From JAOARY01 sp045345765 (lineage in GTDB: Bacteria; Bacillota; Clostridia; Peptostreptococcales; Peptostreptococcaceae): a stretch of 64,000 nt of DNA. Both the position numbers and the translations under genes were made by a program. The notes below the pieces were generated by a model. That model did no database searches. It was not told the origin of the DNA and saw only the letters and a program-made list of their open reading frames with translations. The stretch spans positions 372,001 to 436,000 of the forward strand of contig CP148265.1 in NCBI GenBank assembly GCA_045345765.1. The letters are read 5' to 3'. Positions 43,849-53,086 of the stretch are shown piece by piece; position 1 is the stretch's first letter, and each line of letters starts with the position of its first letter.

Positions 43849-45135
43849 CTACTCTTTTGGATTGACTATAGATATTACACTATTATCCTTAGTAAAATGC
43901 TCTACAAATCTATTTTGGATATCGTCTATTGTGATTTCCTTTACAACATCAATGTAATCCAATAAATTAATATCTTTAAAATGATATGAAATAAAATTAT
44001 TTGCTATAAAATCAAGAGAATCGAAATATTTTAAATATCCGCCTAAATATCTCTTTTTGATAGTTTCAAATTGTTCCTCTTTAAAACCATCTTCCTTTAT
44101 CTTTTCTATATAATCAAATAATCTTGACTTAACTTCATAAGGGTCTTTTGATTCTCCACCAATTAAAGTATATCCATGATCATATCTTCCTGTATAATCT
44201 CCTGAAAAAGAATCATTAACCAAATTAGCATTATATAATTCTTTATAAAATTCACTACCTTTTTTGAATAACATATCAATTATAAGATCCGTTGTAATCT
44301 CTCTTTTTAGAAGTTCTTTGCCACTAAGTCCTATTTGTAAGTCCTTAAACCCTATATTAAATAAAGGCAAAGATACATCAAGAGTCTCTACAATTTCCTT
44401 CATATTAACTCCATCTGGCTCAACAGGATAGAATCTTTCTATATTTTCAATAACAGGTATATCTGTTCTTAAATTATTAATAACAGTTTCCTTAATCTTG
44501 TCAAAATCCAAATCCCCAACTACAAATATAGACATATTATAAGGATTATAAAAAGTATTATAACAATCATATAATTCCTCTTTTGTAATCTTATAAATAC
44601 TTTCTACTGTACCTGCAATATCAATATTTATTGGATGCTTTATATACATTGCCTTTAAAGTATTAAAATAAACCTTCCAATCAGGGTTATCATCATACAT
44701 TTTTATTTCCTGGGCAATTATTCCCTTTTCCTTTTCAACATTCTCATCAGTAAAATGAGGATGTTGTACATAATCAACTAGATGCGCTAAACTATCGTAA
44801 AAATTGTCTGTAGAAGAAAATAAATAAGATGTAGTTGTAAAATTAGTATATGCATTTGCACTAGCTCCATATTTAGAAAACTTATCAAAAGCATTAGTCC
44901 CATCAGGTTGTTCAAACACTTTATGCTCTAAAAAATGTGCAATACCTTCATTAACTCTTATTCTTTCCTTTTGCCCAACAGGTATAAATTCTAAATCATT
45001 CGAACCATATCTAGTTGAAAAAACTGCATATTGCTTACTAAATCCCTTTTTAGGCATATAAAAAAGCTCTAGTCCATTTTCTAATTTATCATAATAAAGT
45101 TCTTCCTTTAATAAGTCATGAACGATTTTTTTCAT
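43849..45135 (-). CDS. M16-family zinc peptidase, active subunit
   Basis: Insulinase-like metallopeptidase, orthologous in layout to B. subtilis YmfH. The inverted zinc motif is intact: H67-F-L-E70-H71 in VNEGIAHFLEHKVFEQ. The third ligand is probably a Glu in the helix EKEKGIIAQEIKMYDD. I start it at ATG 45135 after GAGGTG (428 residues). It follows its non-catalytic partner by about 30 bp. Together they should form a processing peptidase; the substrate is unknown. Confidence 0.92.
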   Translation of the reverse strand: MKKIVHDLLKEELYYDKLENGLELFYMPKKGFSKQYAVFSTRYGSNDLEFIPVGQKERIRVNEGIAHFLEHKVFEQPDGTNAFDKFSKYGASANAYTNFTTTSYLFSSTDNFYDSLAHLVDYVQHPHFTDENVEKEKGIIAQEIKMYDDNPDWKVYFNTLKAMYIKHPINIDIAGTVESIYKITKEELYDCYNTFYNPYNMSIFVVGDLDFDKIKETVINNLRTDIPVIENIERFYPVEPDGVNMKEIVETLDVSLPLFNIGFKDLQIGLSGKELLKREITTDLIIDMLFKKGSEFYKELYNANLVNDSFSGDYTGRYDHGYTLIGGESKDPYEVKSRLFDYIEKIKEDGFKEEQFETIKKRYLGGYLKYFDSLDFIANNFISYHFKDINLLDYIDVVKEITIDDIQNRFVEHFTKDNSVISIVNPKE

Positions 45136-45165
45136 TATATTCACCTCTTAACTGTATTTGCTATA

Positions 45166-46422
45166 TTAATCTCTTAAGAAATATACTGTATCTAATTTGA
45201 TTTTATTTGCTATATTTATTATATCTGCCTTGGTTACATTATCAATTAAATCAATAATCTCATCTGGAGTCTTTAAAGTATTTCTTGAACACTGAGCAAA
45301 AGCAAAATTACTAAGAGTTCTTATGCTATCTTTCATAGATTTAATTCCATTTATAAGAGCTTTTTTTGAATTATCAAATTCATCATCAGAAATAACACCA
45401 TTTTTGATATCATCCATTTCCTTCAATATAAGCTCCTTACATCTATCATAATCCTTTATTTCTATTCCACAAGAAACAGTAAGCAAAGACTTGTACTTGT
45501 CTACAGAAGAATAGATATAATAACACAAACTTTCCTTTTCTCTTACATTCACAAATAATTTCGAATGAGCTCCACCACCCAATACATTCGAATACATTAT
45601 AAGCTTATAATAATCTTCATCCTTATAATAAATATTATTTCTAAACCCTAAACAAAGCTTACCTTGAACAACATTCATATTATCAATAGGATATTTTACT
45701 GATTCTACTTCCTTTTTGTATTCTTCTTCTAATAACGGAAGTACATTCCCTCTTTCAATTTTGAAATTATTCTTAATAGCGTCAATAACTCTTTGCTTGT
45801 CAAATTCACCAGCAACAACAACATATATCTTTGATGTAGCTAAAAACTCTTTATAAAATTCATATAAATTAGCTTCATCTATAATCTCCATATCTTCTTC
45901 ATAACCATGGTCATATATGCTATATATTTCATCCTTACACATTTCTTCAATAAGTCTTTCACTTGCATATCTAGCCTTGTCATTGATTCTTGATCTTATA
46001 GACTCTATTTGCTTTTCTTTTTCTACACTAACTACATTCGAATCAAATTTCGAATTTTGTACTAGTGGATTTAATATAATTTCCTTTAGAAATTCCACGC
46101 CTTGTTCAAAAATAGCTTCATCTAAATATAAATCATTTACTAAAGTCATCTTAAAAGATGTAATATGTCTTTCTCCTGATTTTGTTACTCCACAACCAAA
46201 AGAAGCACCGTAAAGTTCATCTAATCTATTTGATATCTGCACTTGATCTTTATATTTATTTGACCCAGCATTTAAAACATACGGTAATAGTGCATTTTTT
46301 GTAACCTCTTTTCTATCCAAAGGTCTTGCCATATATACACTTATATAATTTGTCTTAAATTTATTAGTTGGTAAAATAATAAGATCAAAATCTTTATCAA
46401 TTTCTATTTTTTCATAAATCAT
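45166..46422 (-). CDS. M16-family peptidase homologue, non-catalytic subunit
   Basis: Paralogue of the downstream gene and counterpart of B. subtilis YmfF. It has the M16 fold over 418 residues (LLPYVLNAGSNKYKDQ... in the N-terminal half; VVAGEFDKQRVIDAI in the second). The HxxEH motif is missing, so it cannot hold zinc in the usual way. M16 heterodimers commonly pair one active and one inactive subunit. ATG 46422 follows GGAGG. Confidence 0.9.
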   Translation of the reverse strand: MIYEKIEIDKDFDLIILPTNKFKTNYISVYMARPLDRKEVTKNALLPYVLNAGSNKYKDQVQISNRLDELYGASFGCGVTKSGERHITSFKMTLVNDLYLDEAIFEQGVEFLKEIILNPLVQNSKFDSNVVSVEKEKQIESIRSRINDKARYASERLIEEMCKDEIYSIYDHGYEEDMEIIDEANLYEFYKEFLATSKIYVVVAGEFDKQRVIDAIKNNFKIERGNVLPLLEEEYKKEVESVKYPIDNMNVVQGKLCLGFRNNIYYKDEDYYKLIMYSNVLGGGAHSKLFVNVREKESLCYYIYSSVDKYKSLLTVSCGIEIKDYDRCKELILKEMDDIKNGVISDDEFDNSKKALINGIKSMKDSIRTLSNFAFAQCSRNTLKTPDEIIDLIDNVTKADIINIANKIKLDTVYFLRD

Positions 46423-46592
46423 AAAAAATTCTAGCCTCCTTAAATGTTTCTTCTACTTCTATATTTTATGCTAAAAAATTATAATATTTTTGAACCTAAT
46501 ATTAATTATAACCCATTATAACGTAATTAAAAAACATTATCAAAGAAAGTCGAAGTTAAAAAAAAATTATTTAAAAATTTAATTATATTACT

Positions 46593-46620
46593 TTGATAAA
46601 TTGCAATTATAAGGTATAAT
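46593..46620 (+). promoter_or_regulatory. Promoter of ychF
   Basis: TTGATA and TATAAT separated by 16 bases, about 57 bases before the ychF start. Near-consensus vegetative promoter in the gap between divergent genes. Confidence 0.7.
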
Positions 46621-46677
46621 TTATTTTGTATGTTTAATCGTAATTTTAAAGTTTTTAAGTTGAAAGGAAGATAGATT

Positions 46678-47772
46678 ATGAAATTAGGTATAGTTGGATT
46701 ACCTAACGTTGGTAAAAGTACATTATTTAACGCAATAACACAAGCAGGTGCAGAATCTGCTAACTATCCGTTTTGTACAATAGATCCTAATGTTGGAGTA
46801 GTTGCAGTTCCAGATAAAAGATTAGAAGTTTTAGCTGATATTAGTAAAACTCAAAAGATAATTCCTACAGCAATAGAGTTTTGTGATATAGCAGGACTTG
46901 TTAGAGGTGCTAGTAAAGGTGAAGGATTAGGAAACCAATTCTTATCACATATTAGAGCTGTTGATTCAATAGTTCACGTTGTTAGATGTTTTGATGACCC
47001 TAATGTTGTTCATGTTGATGGTAGTGTTGATTCTATAAGAGATATAGAAACTATTAATTTAGAATTAATATTCTCTGATTTAGATATGGTAGAAAAAAGA
47101 CTATTAAGACTTAAAAAGAGCCTTAAGGGAGATAAGTCTTTACAAAAGGAACATGATTTAATCGAAAAAATTAAAGCTGTATTAGAAGAAAATATGCCAG
47201 CAAGAAGCATGGATTTTTCTGATGATGATAGAGAATTATTAAAACAAATAGATTTACTTACTAATAAGCCAGTAATTTATGCTGCAAATGTTAGTGAAGA
47301 TGATCTTATAACTGATGGTAATGATAACCCTAATGTTGCAAAGGTTAGAGAGTTTGCAGCAGCTGAAAATGCAGAGGTTGTTGTTGTTTCTGCTCAGATT
47401 GAAGCTGAGATATCAGAACTTGAGCAAGACGAAAAGAAGGAATTTTTAAATGATTTAGGTCTTGAAGAGTCTGGTCTTGATAAATTAATAAGAGCTGGAT
47501 ATAGCTTACTTGGTCTTATAAGTTTCTTAACTACAGGTGTCAAAGAAACTAGAGCTTGGACAGTAAAAAAAGGTTCTAGTGCTCCTCAAGCAGCAGGAAG
47601 AATACATTCTGATTTTGAAAGAGGATTCATAAGAGCAGAGGTTGTTGCTTATAATGACCTTGTTGAGTCAGGAAGTATGGCAGCAGCTAAGGAAAAGGGT
47701 CTAGTAAGAATTGAAGGTAAGGATTACATCGTTAGTGATGGGGATGTAATGTTATTTAGATTTAATGTATAG
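46678..47772 (+). CDS. ychF: YchF/OLA1, ribosome-associated P-loop ATPase
   Basis: Translation-factor-related NTPase that prefers ATP. G1 motif GLPNVGKST at residues 7-15, G3 region DIAGLVRGASKGEGLGNQFL in order, and the altered G4 (NVSE in place of NKxD) that explains the ATP preference. C-terminal TGS domain (about 275-360). ATG 46678 after AGGAAG. First plus-strand gene in the window; its terminator marks the left edge of the accessory region. Confidence 0.97.
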   Translation: MKLGIVGLPNVGKSTLFNAITQAGAESANYPFCTIDPNVGVVAVPDKRLEVLADISKTQKIIPTAIEFCDIAGLVRGASKGEGLGNQFLSHIRAVDSIVHVVRCFDDPNVVHVDGSVDSIRDIETINLELIFSDLDMVEKRLLRLKKSLKGDKSLQKEHDLIEKIKAVLEENMPARSMDFSDDDRELLKQIDLLTNKPVIYAANVSEDDLITDGNDNPNVAKVREFAAAENAEVVVVSAQIEAEISELEQDEKKEFLNDLGLEESGLDKLIRAGYSLLGLISFLTTGVKETRAWTVKKGSSAPQAAGRIHSDFERGFIRAEVVAYNDLVESGSMAAAKEKGLVRIEGKDYIVSDGDVMLFRFNV

Positions 47773-47793
47773 ATAAAATAAATTTTAATAAAA

Positions 47794-47838
47794 AACAATC
47801 TTCAAAAACTTATGTTATTTTAAGTAGTGGAGATTGTT
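47794..47838 (+). terminator. Bidirectional terminator between ychF and the HNH gene
   Basis: A 10-bp outer stem and a 5-bp inner stem with T-runs on both sides. It serves ychF on the plus strand and the ATPase-HNH pair on the minus strand. Confidence 0.75.
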
Positions 47839-47867
47839 TTTTTTATTTAATTTCCCTTAAATACATT

Positions 47868-49070
47868 CTACATTATTCCAAATTCTTTACAAATATCTCT
47901 TGTTAATTTTGAAAGTGGTCTTTTATCTAAATCCTCACCATCTAAACAACTTCCAAATATAAGATTTTTAATTTCATTTTCGTCCTTAAATAATCCTTCT
48001 ATATTTTTTAACTCTATTGTATTTGTTTTATTATATACGTTTGCCTTAAAAATAATTTCTCTTATATAATTTTTATGAGCTGAATATAATTCCCTTAATT
48101 TGAATGTTTCTATCGAGTTCTTTATTTTAGATTCATAATTCTTATCATTGATAATAATATCTGTATCAAATTCACTTGATTCTCCTAATAAATAATTAAT
48201 ATCTATTTTATCTTCTCCAGTCTTAAATTTTGTCTCAAATATCATATTATCACTATGATATTTTTGGTCAAAAGGGTATATATGTTCATTTTTATAGAAA
48301 TCTTTTTTATTCTTAAATCTTGAATTACAAATTGAACAACTTGGTATGAAATTATACAAAGATAATGCTAAATATGGATAATTTGTTTTACAATAAAAAT
48401 GATCTAAATCAGCAGTAGTCTTTTGAGTCTTATTATTATAATTAGAAATATATTGCCTATTACAATATGGACATACCTCTATTCCCATCATATATATTAT
48501 TTTATGCCTATCCCAATCCCCATCCTTACTAAAACTATCATAATTAAAAATATCATTTAGTAATTCTTCTAACGTTTTTGTTGTAAACATTTTTTTAAGG
48601 CTTTTTATTTTTTCTTTAATTTTGCTTTTATTCGAGAAAGCTTCTTCATTATCAGCAAATATATCTAAGTTTAAATTTTTACTAGATACACTTTTAATAT
48701 TTTCAAGCAATACTATCCATTCTTCATATCTTTGTTTCTTATTACATCTTGTCTTATCTTCCTCTATACTTTTTTTATACTTATCTATTATTCCTTCAAT
48801 TTCTTTACATTCATTTTCATCTATCATTCTAATTTCTTTTTTTTCATTATAACTTTTATTAATCTGATTAATAACTTCATCTAGATTACTTAAATTTCCT
48901 ATACATATACGTTTCCAATTTTCATTTGTAAAAAAATCAAAAAACCGCTTTATATCTTTATTAATACAATACTTTTGAATTTCATTAAATTTTTTCTTTA
49001 CTACAGTATCAAAATATTTTACATGCTTATCTTTTATCTCTTTTTCATTATTCATTGATATTTTAATCAA
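47868..49070 (-). CDS. HNH nuclease of a Septu-like defence pair (PtuB-like)
   Basis: Predicted HNH endonuclease, the effector of the ATPase-HNH pair. About 180 N-terminal residues are helical and lysine-rich. The HNH core follows: zinc pair C200-x2-C203, catalytic D221-L-D-H224-F, Asn240, second zinc pair C245-x2-C248, then HIYPF at 263-267. A 125-residue C-terminal region follows. It starts at TTG 49070, overlapping the ATPase stop by 4 bp. An ATG at 49055 is the alternative. Known PtuB proteins are usually shorter, so this is a relative rather than a proven PtuB. Confidence 0.8.
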   Translation of the reverse strand: MIKISMNNEKEIKDKHVKYFDTVVKKKFNEIQKYCINKDIKRFFDFFTNENWKRICIGNLSNLDEVINQINKSYNEKKEIRMIDENECKEIEGIIDKYKKSIEEDKTRCNKKQRYEEWIVLLENIKSVSSKNLNLDIFADNEEAFSNKSKIKEKIKSLKKMFTTKTLEELLNDIFNYDSFSKDGDWDRHKIIYMMGIEVCPYCNRQYISNYNNKTQKTTADLDHFYCKTNYPYLALSLYNFIPSCSICNSRFKNKKDFYKNEHIYPFDQKYHSDNMIFETKFKTGEDKIDINYLLGESSEFDTDIIINDKNYESKIKNSIETFKLRELYSAHKNYIREIIFKANVYNKTNTIELKNIEGLFKDENEIKNLIFGSCLDGEDLDKRPLSKLTRDICKEFGIM

Positions 49071-51271
49071 TCTAATTCACCCAACTCCTTTTTTAATTTC
49101 TCAATTCTTTCATCTAATAAATCTAAAATGTAATTTACATTTTTGATATCTTGTTTTTTTATTTGTTCTTTAAATTTACTTTTTTCTAACTTTATTTTTT
49201 CTAATTCATACTTTAACTTCTCTTTATCGGCATTGTTGAATTTTTTTTCATACATTTGTTCCAATTTTTTCTTAATTATTGGTTCTCCTATTATATTTAT
49301 AGTTTTTCTTATTTCATTTTTTCTATCTTCCTCTATATCATTATTTTCATCATTTAATACTTTTACCACCTGTTCTATTTTCTTCTTAGCAAATTCACCT
49401 ATTGTAGAATCCATAAAGAAGCTCTCTTTTAATAACATATGTATATTCGATGCAAATGTATCGTTAATATCCATATTTTCTTTATTAAAAAATACTATAT
49501 TTGATTTAGGCATATCCGATATTAAAAACGGTGAATTTGATGTAAAAATAATTTGTATCTGATGTTTTTCAAACAATTTTATCCAACTATTTGTTAGTAT
49601 TTCAATAAATCTTCTTTCCCATTCTGGATGAAAGTATGTTTCTCCTTCATCAATTAAAATCATTATATTTTTAGTTAATTGTTTCTTACTTACTTCGTAA
49701 AATCTTGAAAACATCTCAAGCATTGCATATTCACCAGAACTAATACCTCTCCATTGAAATAGTAAAAAATCTTCTTTTGTATGCAGATTAAAGTATAACT
49801 GTAAAAATTCTTTTACTACATTCAATCCACCTCTATCTATTTTAATACTGATAAATCCAATTTTTTCAACCCTAGCAGATTGTGCACCAGATTTATTAGT
49901 GTATCGCATTACTTGTTCAATATGAAATTTTAATATTTTTTCTGTAAAAAACACTTCAATAAATTCTATAAATTTAAAATAAGTATCACATAGTTTTTCA
50001 AACTCACTAAAGAAAAATTTTTCCAATTCACTTGTTTGTGTTTTATTATCTTCTAATTTTTTTATTTCATTCTTTTCTCTCAAAACAATTTCTTTAAAGC
50101 ATTTTAATAACTCTACAATATTTAAACTTTCATAATATCCACTTATTTTATTTATTTCCTGAATCAAAAATTCCGTAGTCTCTTTAGATAAAAATTTATC
50201 CACATCAGAAAAAAAAGCGTCTATTAACCTTAAAAAAAAATGTCTTCTAACAATATATCCATCATTTTCACATGATGATTTTTTTTCAAAATCATCCAGT
50301 ATATTATATATTCTTTTTTCAATTTTAGATTTTTTAATATCTTTATTTTCATACCTAAGTAAGTTATTTTTGTTTTCCATATTAAATGAATCAAAATCTA
50401 TGCTTCTTTCATAAACATCTGTTTTTATATATAGTTTTTCAGGCAAATTAAATGGTATATTTTTTCTATCTATTTTATCTTTACTTAAAAAATCAATTTC
50501 CGCCATTAGTCTCTTAAGTTTAAAATGTTTAATTATACCAAAATCAAATCTCTTTTCATTAGACTGCATATGATACGATTCTCCCAGTAATAATAGTTGA
50601 CTTTCCTCTTTTTTGTCAAATTTAAACATTAAGTTATTAATTGATATATCATAATAAGATTCTCTATCCTTCATATAATTCAAATTTATTGTGCCATCAA
50701 ATATATTTGAATAATGAATACAAGTAATCTCTTTTATCACATTTGTATGTTTTACCAATTTTATATCATTTCTCTTTTCTACATTTTCTAAATTATTTTG
50801 ATTTCCGTAAGGAATTATCTCTAAATTATATTTTTTTAAATCCGTTATCTCATAACTATCTTCTTTTGCTTCTTTTTCAAAAATCAAATCATTTTCATAA
50901 ATTATAGTATTAATTAAACCTTGATAGAAAAATATTTTTACTGTATGTTCATTCTTTATTACTAATATTCTTTCATAATACATATATTTTTCGTCAACCT
51001 TTTTTGCAAATATTCCACCATCATATAATAGTCCTTTTATTGCTGATAATAAATTAGTTTTTCCTGATCCATTCTTTCCTATTATCCCCGTTATATTTAC
51101 AATATTGTTTTTATCTGTAGTATTAAAAAAATTTCTTATGTAATTTTTATTCTTTTCTATTTTTAACTTTTTTAATTTTTCATCATACTTAAATATATAT
51201 TCTCCTCCAAAATTATAACCAGACTTTTTTATACTTTTAAAATTATCTATCCAATAATATAGAATTTCCAA
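49067..51271 (-). CDS. AAA/ABC-type ATPase of a Septu-like defence pair (PtuA-like)
   Basis: Large SMC/OLD-type ATPase, 734 residues. Walker A is GIIGKNGSGKTN (62-73). A signature-like motif lies at about 509-515 (GISSGEY), Walker B is LIDEGE (539-544) with a histidine in YFHPEW, and TSNSPFLISD corresponds to the switch region. A long insert (about 90-490) carries helices, and the C-terminus (about 650-734) is a lysine/glutamate coiled coil. Start TTG 51271 after GGTGGGG. No TOPRIM domain is visible, so OLD/Gabija is less likely than Septu. The HNH gene is translationally coupled to it. Confidence 0.8.
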   Translation of the reverse strand: MEILYYWIDNFKSIKKSGYNFGGEYIFKYDEKLKKLKIEKNKNYIRNFFNTTDKNNIVNITGIIGKNGSGKTNLLSAIKGLLYDGGIFAKKVDEKYMYYERILVIKNEHTVKIFFYQGLINTIIYENDLIFEKEAKEDSYEITDLKKYNLEIIPYGNQNNLENVEKRNDIKLVKHTNVIKEITCIHYSNIFDGTINLNYMKDRESYYDISINNLMFKFDKKEESQLLLLGESYHMQSNEKRFDFGIIKHFKLKRLMAEIDFLSKDKIDRKNIPFNLPEKLYIKTDVYERSIDFDSFNMENKNNLLRYENKDIKKSKIEKRIYNILDDFEKKSSCENDGYIVRRHFFLRLIDAFFSDVDKFLSKETTEFLIQEINKISGYYESLNIVELLKCFKEIVLREKNEIKKLEDNKTQTSELEKFFFSEFEKLCDTYFKFIEFIEVFFTEKILKFHIEQVMRYTNKSGAQSARVEKIGFISIKIDRGGLNVVKEFLQLYFNLHTKEDFLLFQWRGISSGEYAMLEMFSRFYEVSKKQLTKNIMILIDEGETYFHPEWERRFIEILTNSWIKLFEKHQIQIIFTSNSPFLISDMPKSNIVFFNKENMDINDTFASNIHMLLKESFFMDSTIGEFAKKKIEQVVKVLNDENNDIEEDRKNEIRKTINIIGEPIIKKKLEQMYEKKFNNADKEKLKYELEKIKLEKSKFKEQIKKQDIKNVNYILDLLDERIEKLKKELGELD

Positions 51272-51467
51272 TTAAACCCCACCTTAATTATTTTTTAATC
51301 TTTATATAATATAAAATATCTATATTCTTAAAATCAGTATACTACTAAAAATCATTGATTCCAATCTTTTGTAATTATTTAATTTTAAATATATATTTTA
51401 TGTTTAAAATATATATTATAAGGGTAACATAATATCCGAGAATTTAAATAGAAAGGAGTTTTTTATA

Positions 51468-51671
51468 GTGATTTACTATGTAAATAAGAATGCTCAAAAT
51501 ACAGGCGAACATGAAGTTCATAAAGAAACTTGTTCATATCTACCATCATCAGATAATAGAATTCATTTGGGTGATTTTAACAACTGCAAAGATGCTCTAA
51601 ATGAAGCATCTAAACATTATAACAATGTAGATGGATGCTATTATTGTAGTAATGAATGTCATACTAAGTAA
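51468..51671 (+). CDS. Small Cys/His-rich protein, putative zinc ribbon
   Basis: 67 residues with Cys22, Cys40, Cys57, Cys60 and Cys64 and several histidines (HEVHKETC at 15-22; CYYCSNECH at 57-65). The pattern suggests one bound zinc. I recall similar 65-70-residue proteins in many Firmicutes, without a known function. GTG start with AGGAG nine bases upstream. It is divergent from the ATPase and convergent with the PUA-NucS gene, each less than 200 bases away, inside the defence region. A role in defence is only suggested by position. Confidence 0.8.
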   Translation: MIYYVNKNAQNTGEHEVHKETCSYLPSSDNRIHLGDFNNCKDALNEASKHYNNVDGCYYCSNECHTK

Positions 51672-51689
51672 CAATTTCAGTTATCAAAA

Positions 51690-51728
51690 GGTGCCGATAA
51701 ATTGTATTCTAATTAATTTACCGGCACC
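51690..51728. terminator. Hairpin between two convergent genes
   Basis: A 14-bp stem with one mismatch (GGTGCCG... paired with ...CGGCACC) and an 11-base loop. It is the most GC-rich stem in the island. It is followed by a short U-tract on the minus strand, so it probably terminates the PUA-NucS gene and may also end the small gene. Confidence 0.7.
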
Positions 51729-51734
51729 ACCATG

Positions 51735-52880
51735 TTAATCTTTTTTAATTTCCTTAAAAATAAGATTTTTATTTATATAATCAAACTCATATTCAATAAA
51801 TCTAATATTATTCCAAACTTTTTCAATAAAAGGTCTTCTTCCAATCGTATAATTTCTTAAAGCATAATTATTTTTATATTCTAAAGCATCTTCTTTTATC
51901 TTATGTCCTACTAAAAATGCCTCTATCATTGAATAATCTTTATTCGCATACTCATTATTAATCCAATCTACATATTTCATTAGTTGTTGTACTGAGTTTT
52001 TATCTATAATATCTTTCTTTATTTCCACAACCAAGTATTTTGATATTATTTTATAACCTTCTAAATACTTATAACCAAATAAATCTATCTTATCCATATA
52101 ATCAATAGCTTTAAAAGGAGATGCTATTACTTGGTGCGATATATAATCCCAATTTCCTAATAAATTAATTTCATTTTTATTTATCAAATTGACTAATGCA
52201 GCCTCTAATGCCATTTCATGTTTTACATAATTACCATCAGAACAATAGTCTATTATATTTCTATAATTGAACTCATAATCTCTTGTTATTTTATCAGTTA
52301 TTTTATTATGCGTTTTATCACTAAATTCAAAAACACTATCAAAATCTTTACTATCTATAAACTCTTCATTTTTTCTTAAAATAATACTTTTAAGTTCAAA
52401 ATTCTCTATTTCATCTACTTTTATAAAAGATAATTTCCAAAAAGCTCTTAATATTTTTATATTTTTCCCACCTAACTCTAAAATATCATCCATATCAATT
52501 CCATTTCTAAAAAAATTAGGCTTAGGTTTAAACGTACAAATAAGTCTATTATTTAAATTTTCTTCACTATCTCCCCATAATAATTCTTCTCTCTTTTTTT
52601 CAAAATTATAATTATAAGGTTTATCTGCATTTATATAATTTAAAAATTTACAATCATAATCAATATTAACAAGTTCCCCTATTCCATAGATTTTTCTTTT
52701 AATAAAAAAATAAACATTATCTCCTTCTTTCATTCCTAAATAATCTGCCATAGTTCCCTCATGATGAGTTCTCCAAAGACCTTCCTTATTCAATTTTTTT
52801 AGATTAGTACTATACACACCATTTTTTATACATTCATATAATGCATTTTCATTATCTAAACTAAAAATATATCCAGCCAA
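51735..52880 (-). CDS. Predicted nuclease: PUA/EVE-like N-terminus, NucS/DUF91-like C-terminus
   Basis: Not assigned to a named system. In the 381-residue form, the C-terminal third is a PD-(D/E)XK nuclease of the NucS/DUF91 type: Glu222/Glu226 in a helix, D266 in DKIDLFGYK, E286-I-K288 in LVVEIKKD, then the QQLMKYVDW helix (Q298-W305) usual in this family. The N-terminus (about 1-135) looks like a PUA/EVE fold, with GTMADYLGMKEGD, FFIKRKIYGIGEL and FFRNGIDMDD. Such domains can read modified bases. The start is TTG 52880, six bases after GGGGAG; ATG 52898 has no such site. It is divergent from the C5 methyltransferase gene. Confidence 0.75.
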   Translation of the reverse strand: MAGYIFSLDNENALYECIKNGVYSTNLKKLNKEGLWRTHHEGTMADYLGMKEGDNVYFFIKRKIYGIGELVNIDYDCKFLNYINADKPYNYNFEKKREELLWGDSEENLNNRLICTFKPKPNFFRNGIDMDDILELGGKNIKILRAFWKLSFIKVDEIENFELKSIILRKNEEFIDSKDFDSVFEFSDKTHNKITDKITRDYEFNYRNIIDYCSDGNYVKHEMALEAALVNLINKNEINLLGNWDYISHQVIASPFKAIDYMDKIDLFGYKYLEGYKIISKYLVVEIKKDIIDKNSVQQLMKYVDWINNEYANKDYSMIEAFLVGHKIKEDALEYKNNYALRNYTIGRRPFIEKVWNNIRFIEYEFDYINKNLIFKEIKKD

Positions 52881-52931
52881 AAAAATCTCCCCTTTCATAT
52901 TTAGACATAATTATGTTATCACAATTTACAT

Positions 52932-52958
52932 AAAAAAAAGAACAAAAGTTCTTTTTTT
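52932..52958. repeat. Inverted repeat in the divergent gap (first)
   Basis: An 11-bp arm pair (AAAAAAAGAAC and GTTCTTTTTTT) around AAAA, in the 281-base gap between the PUA-NucS and methyltransferase genes. Terminator-like or operator-like. Confidence 0.55.
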
Positions 52959-53044
52959 AATAAGTCTTATATGATATAATCTTATTAAAATATTAATAAA
53001 ACTAAAAAAATTATTTATGTATTTTATTTTATGAAATTGGCTTT

Positions 53045-53073
53045 TTGCTGATTTTCTAATTACATTCTAATAT
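53045..53073 (+). promoter_or_regulatory. Possible methyltransferase promoter
   Basis: TTGCTG and TAATAT are separated by 17 bases, about 90 bases before the gene start. The -10 match is modest. If used, transcription would begin just before the 12-bp hairpin at 53087-53115. Confidence 0.4.
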
Positions 53074-53086
53074 TTTCAAAAATCAT

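Noticed and set aside
49143..49562. 139-codon open frame on the plus strand inside the ATPase gene
   Set aside because: It is antisense to the coiled-coil and Walker B region, is made of Ser/Phe/Ile runs expected from complementing Lys/Glu-rich codons, and has no convincing ribosome-binding site.
47868..51271. Retron of the Ec78 type (reverse transcriptase with ATPase and HNH)
   Set aside because: The ATPase and HNH genes fit, but there is no reverse transcriptase frame within several kilobases and no obvious msr-msd region.
47868..51271. Gabija or OLD system
   Set aside because: The ATPase shows no TOPRIM motif after Walker B and the partner is an HNH protein, not a UvrD-like helicase.
51468..51671. 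R-M controller (C) protein
   Set aside because: It has no helix-turn-helix pattern; it is a Cys-rich protein and lies away from the R-M promoters.
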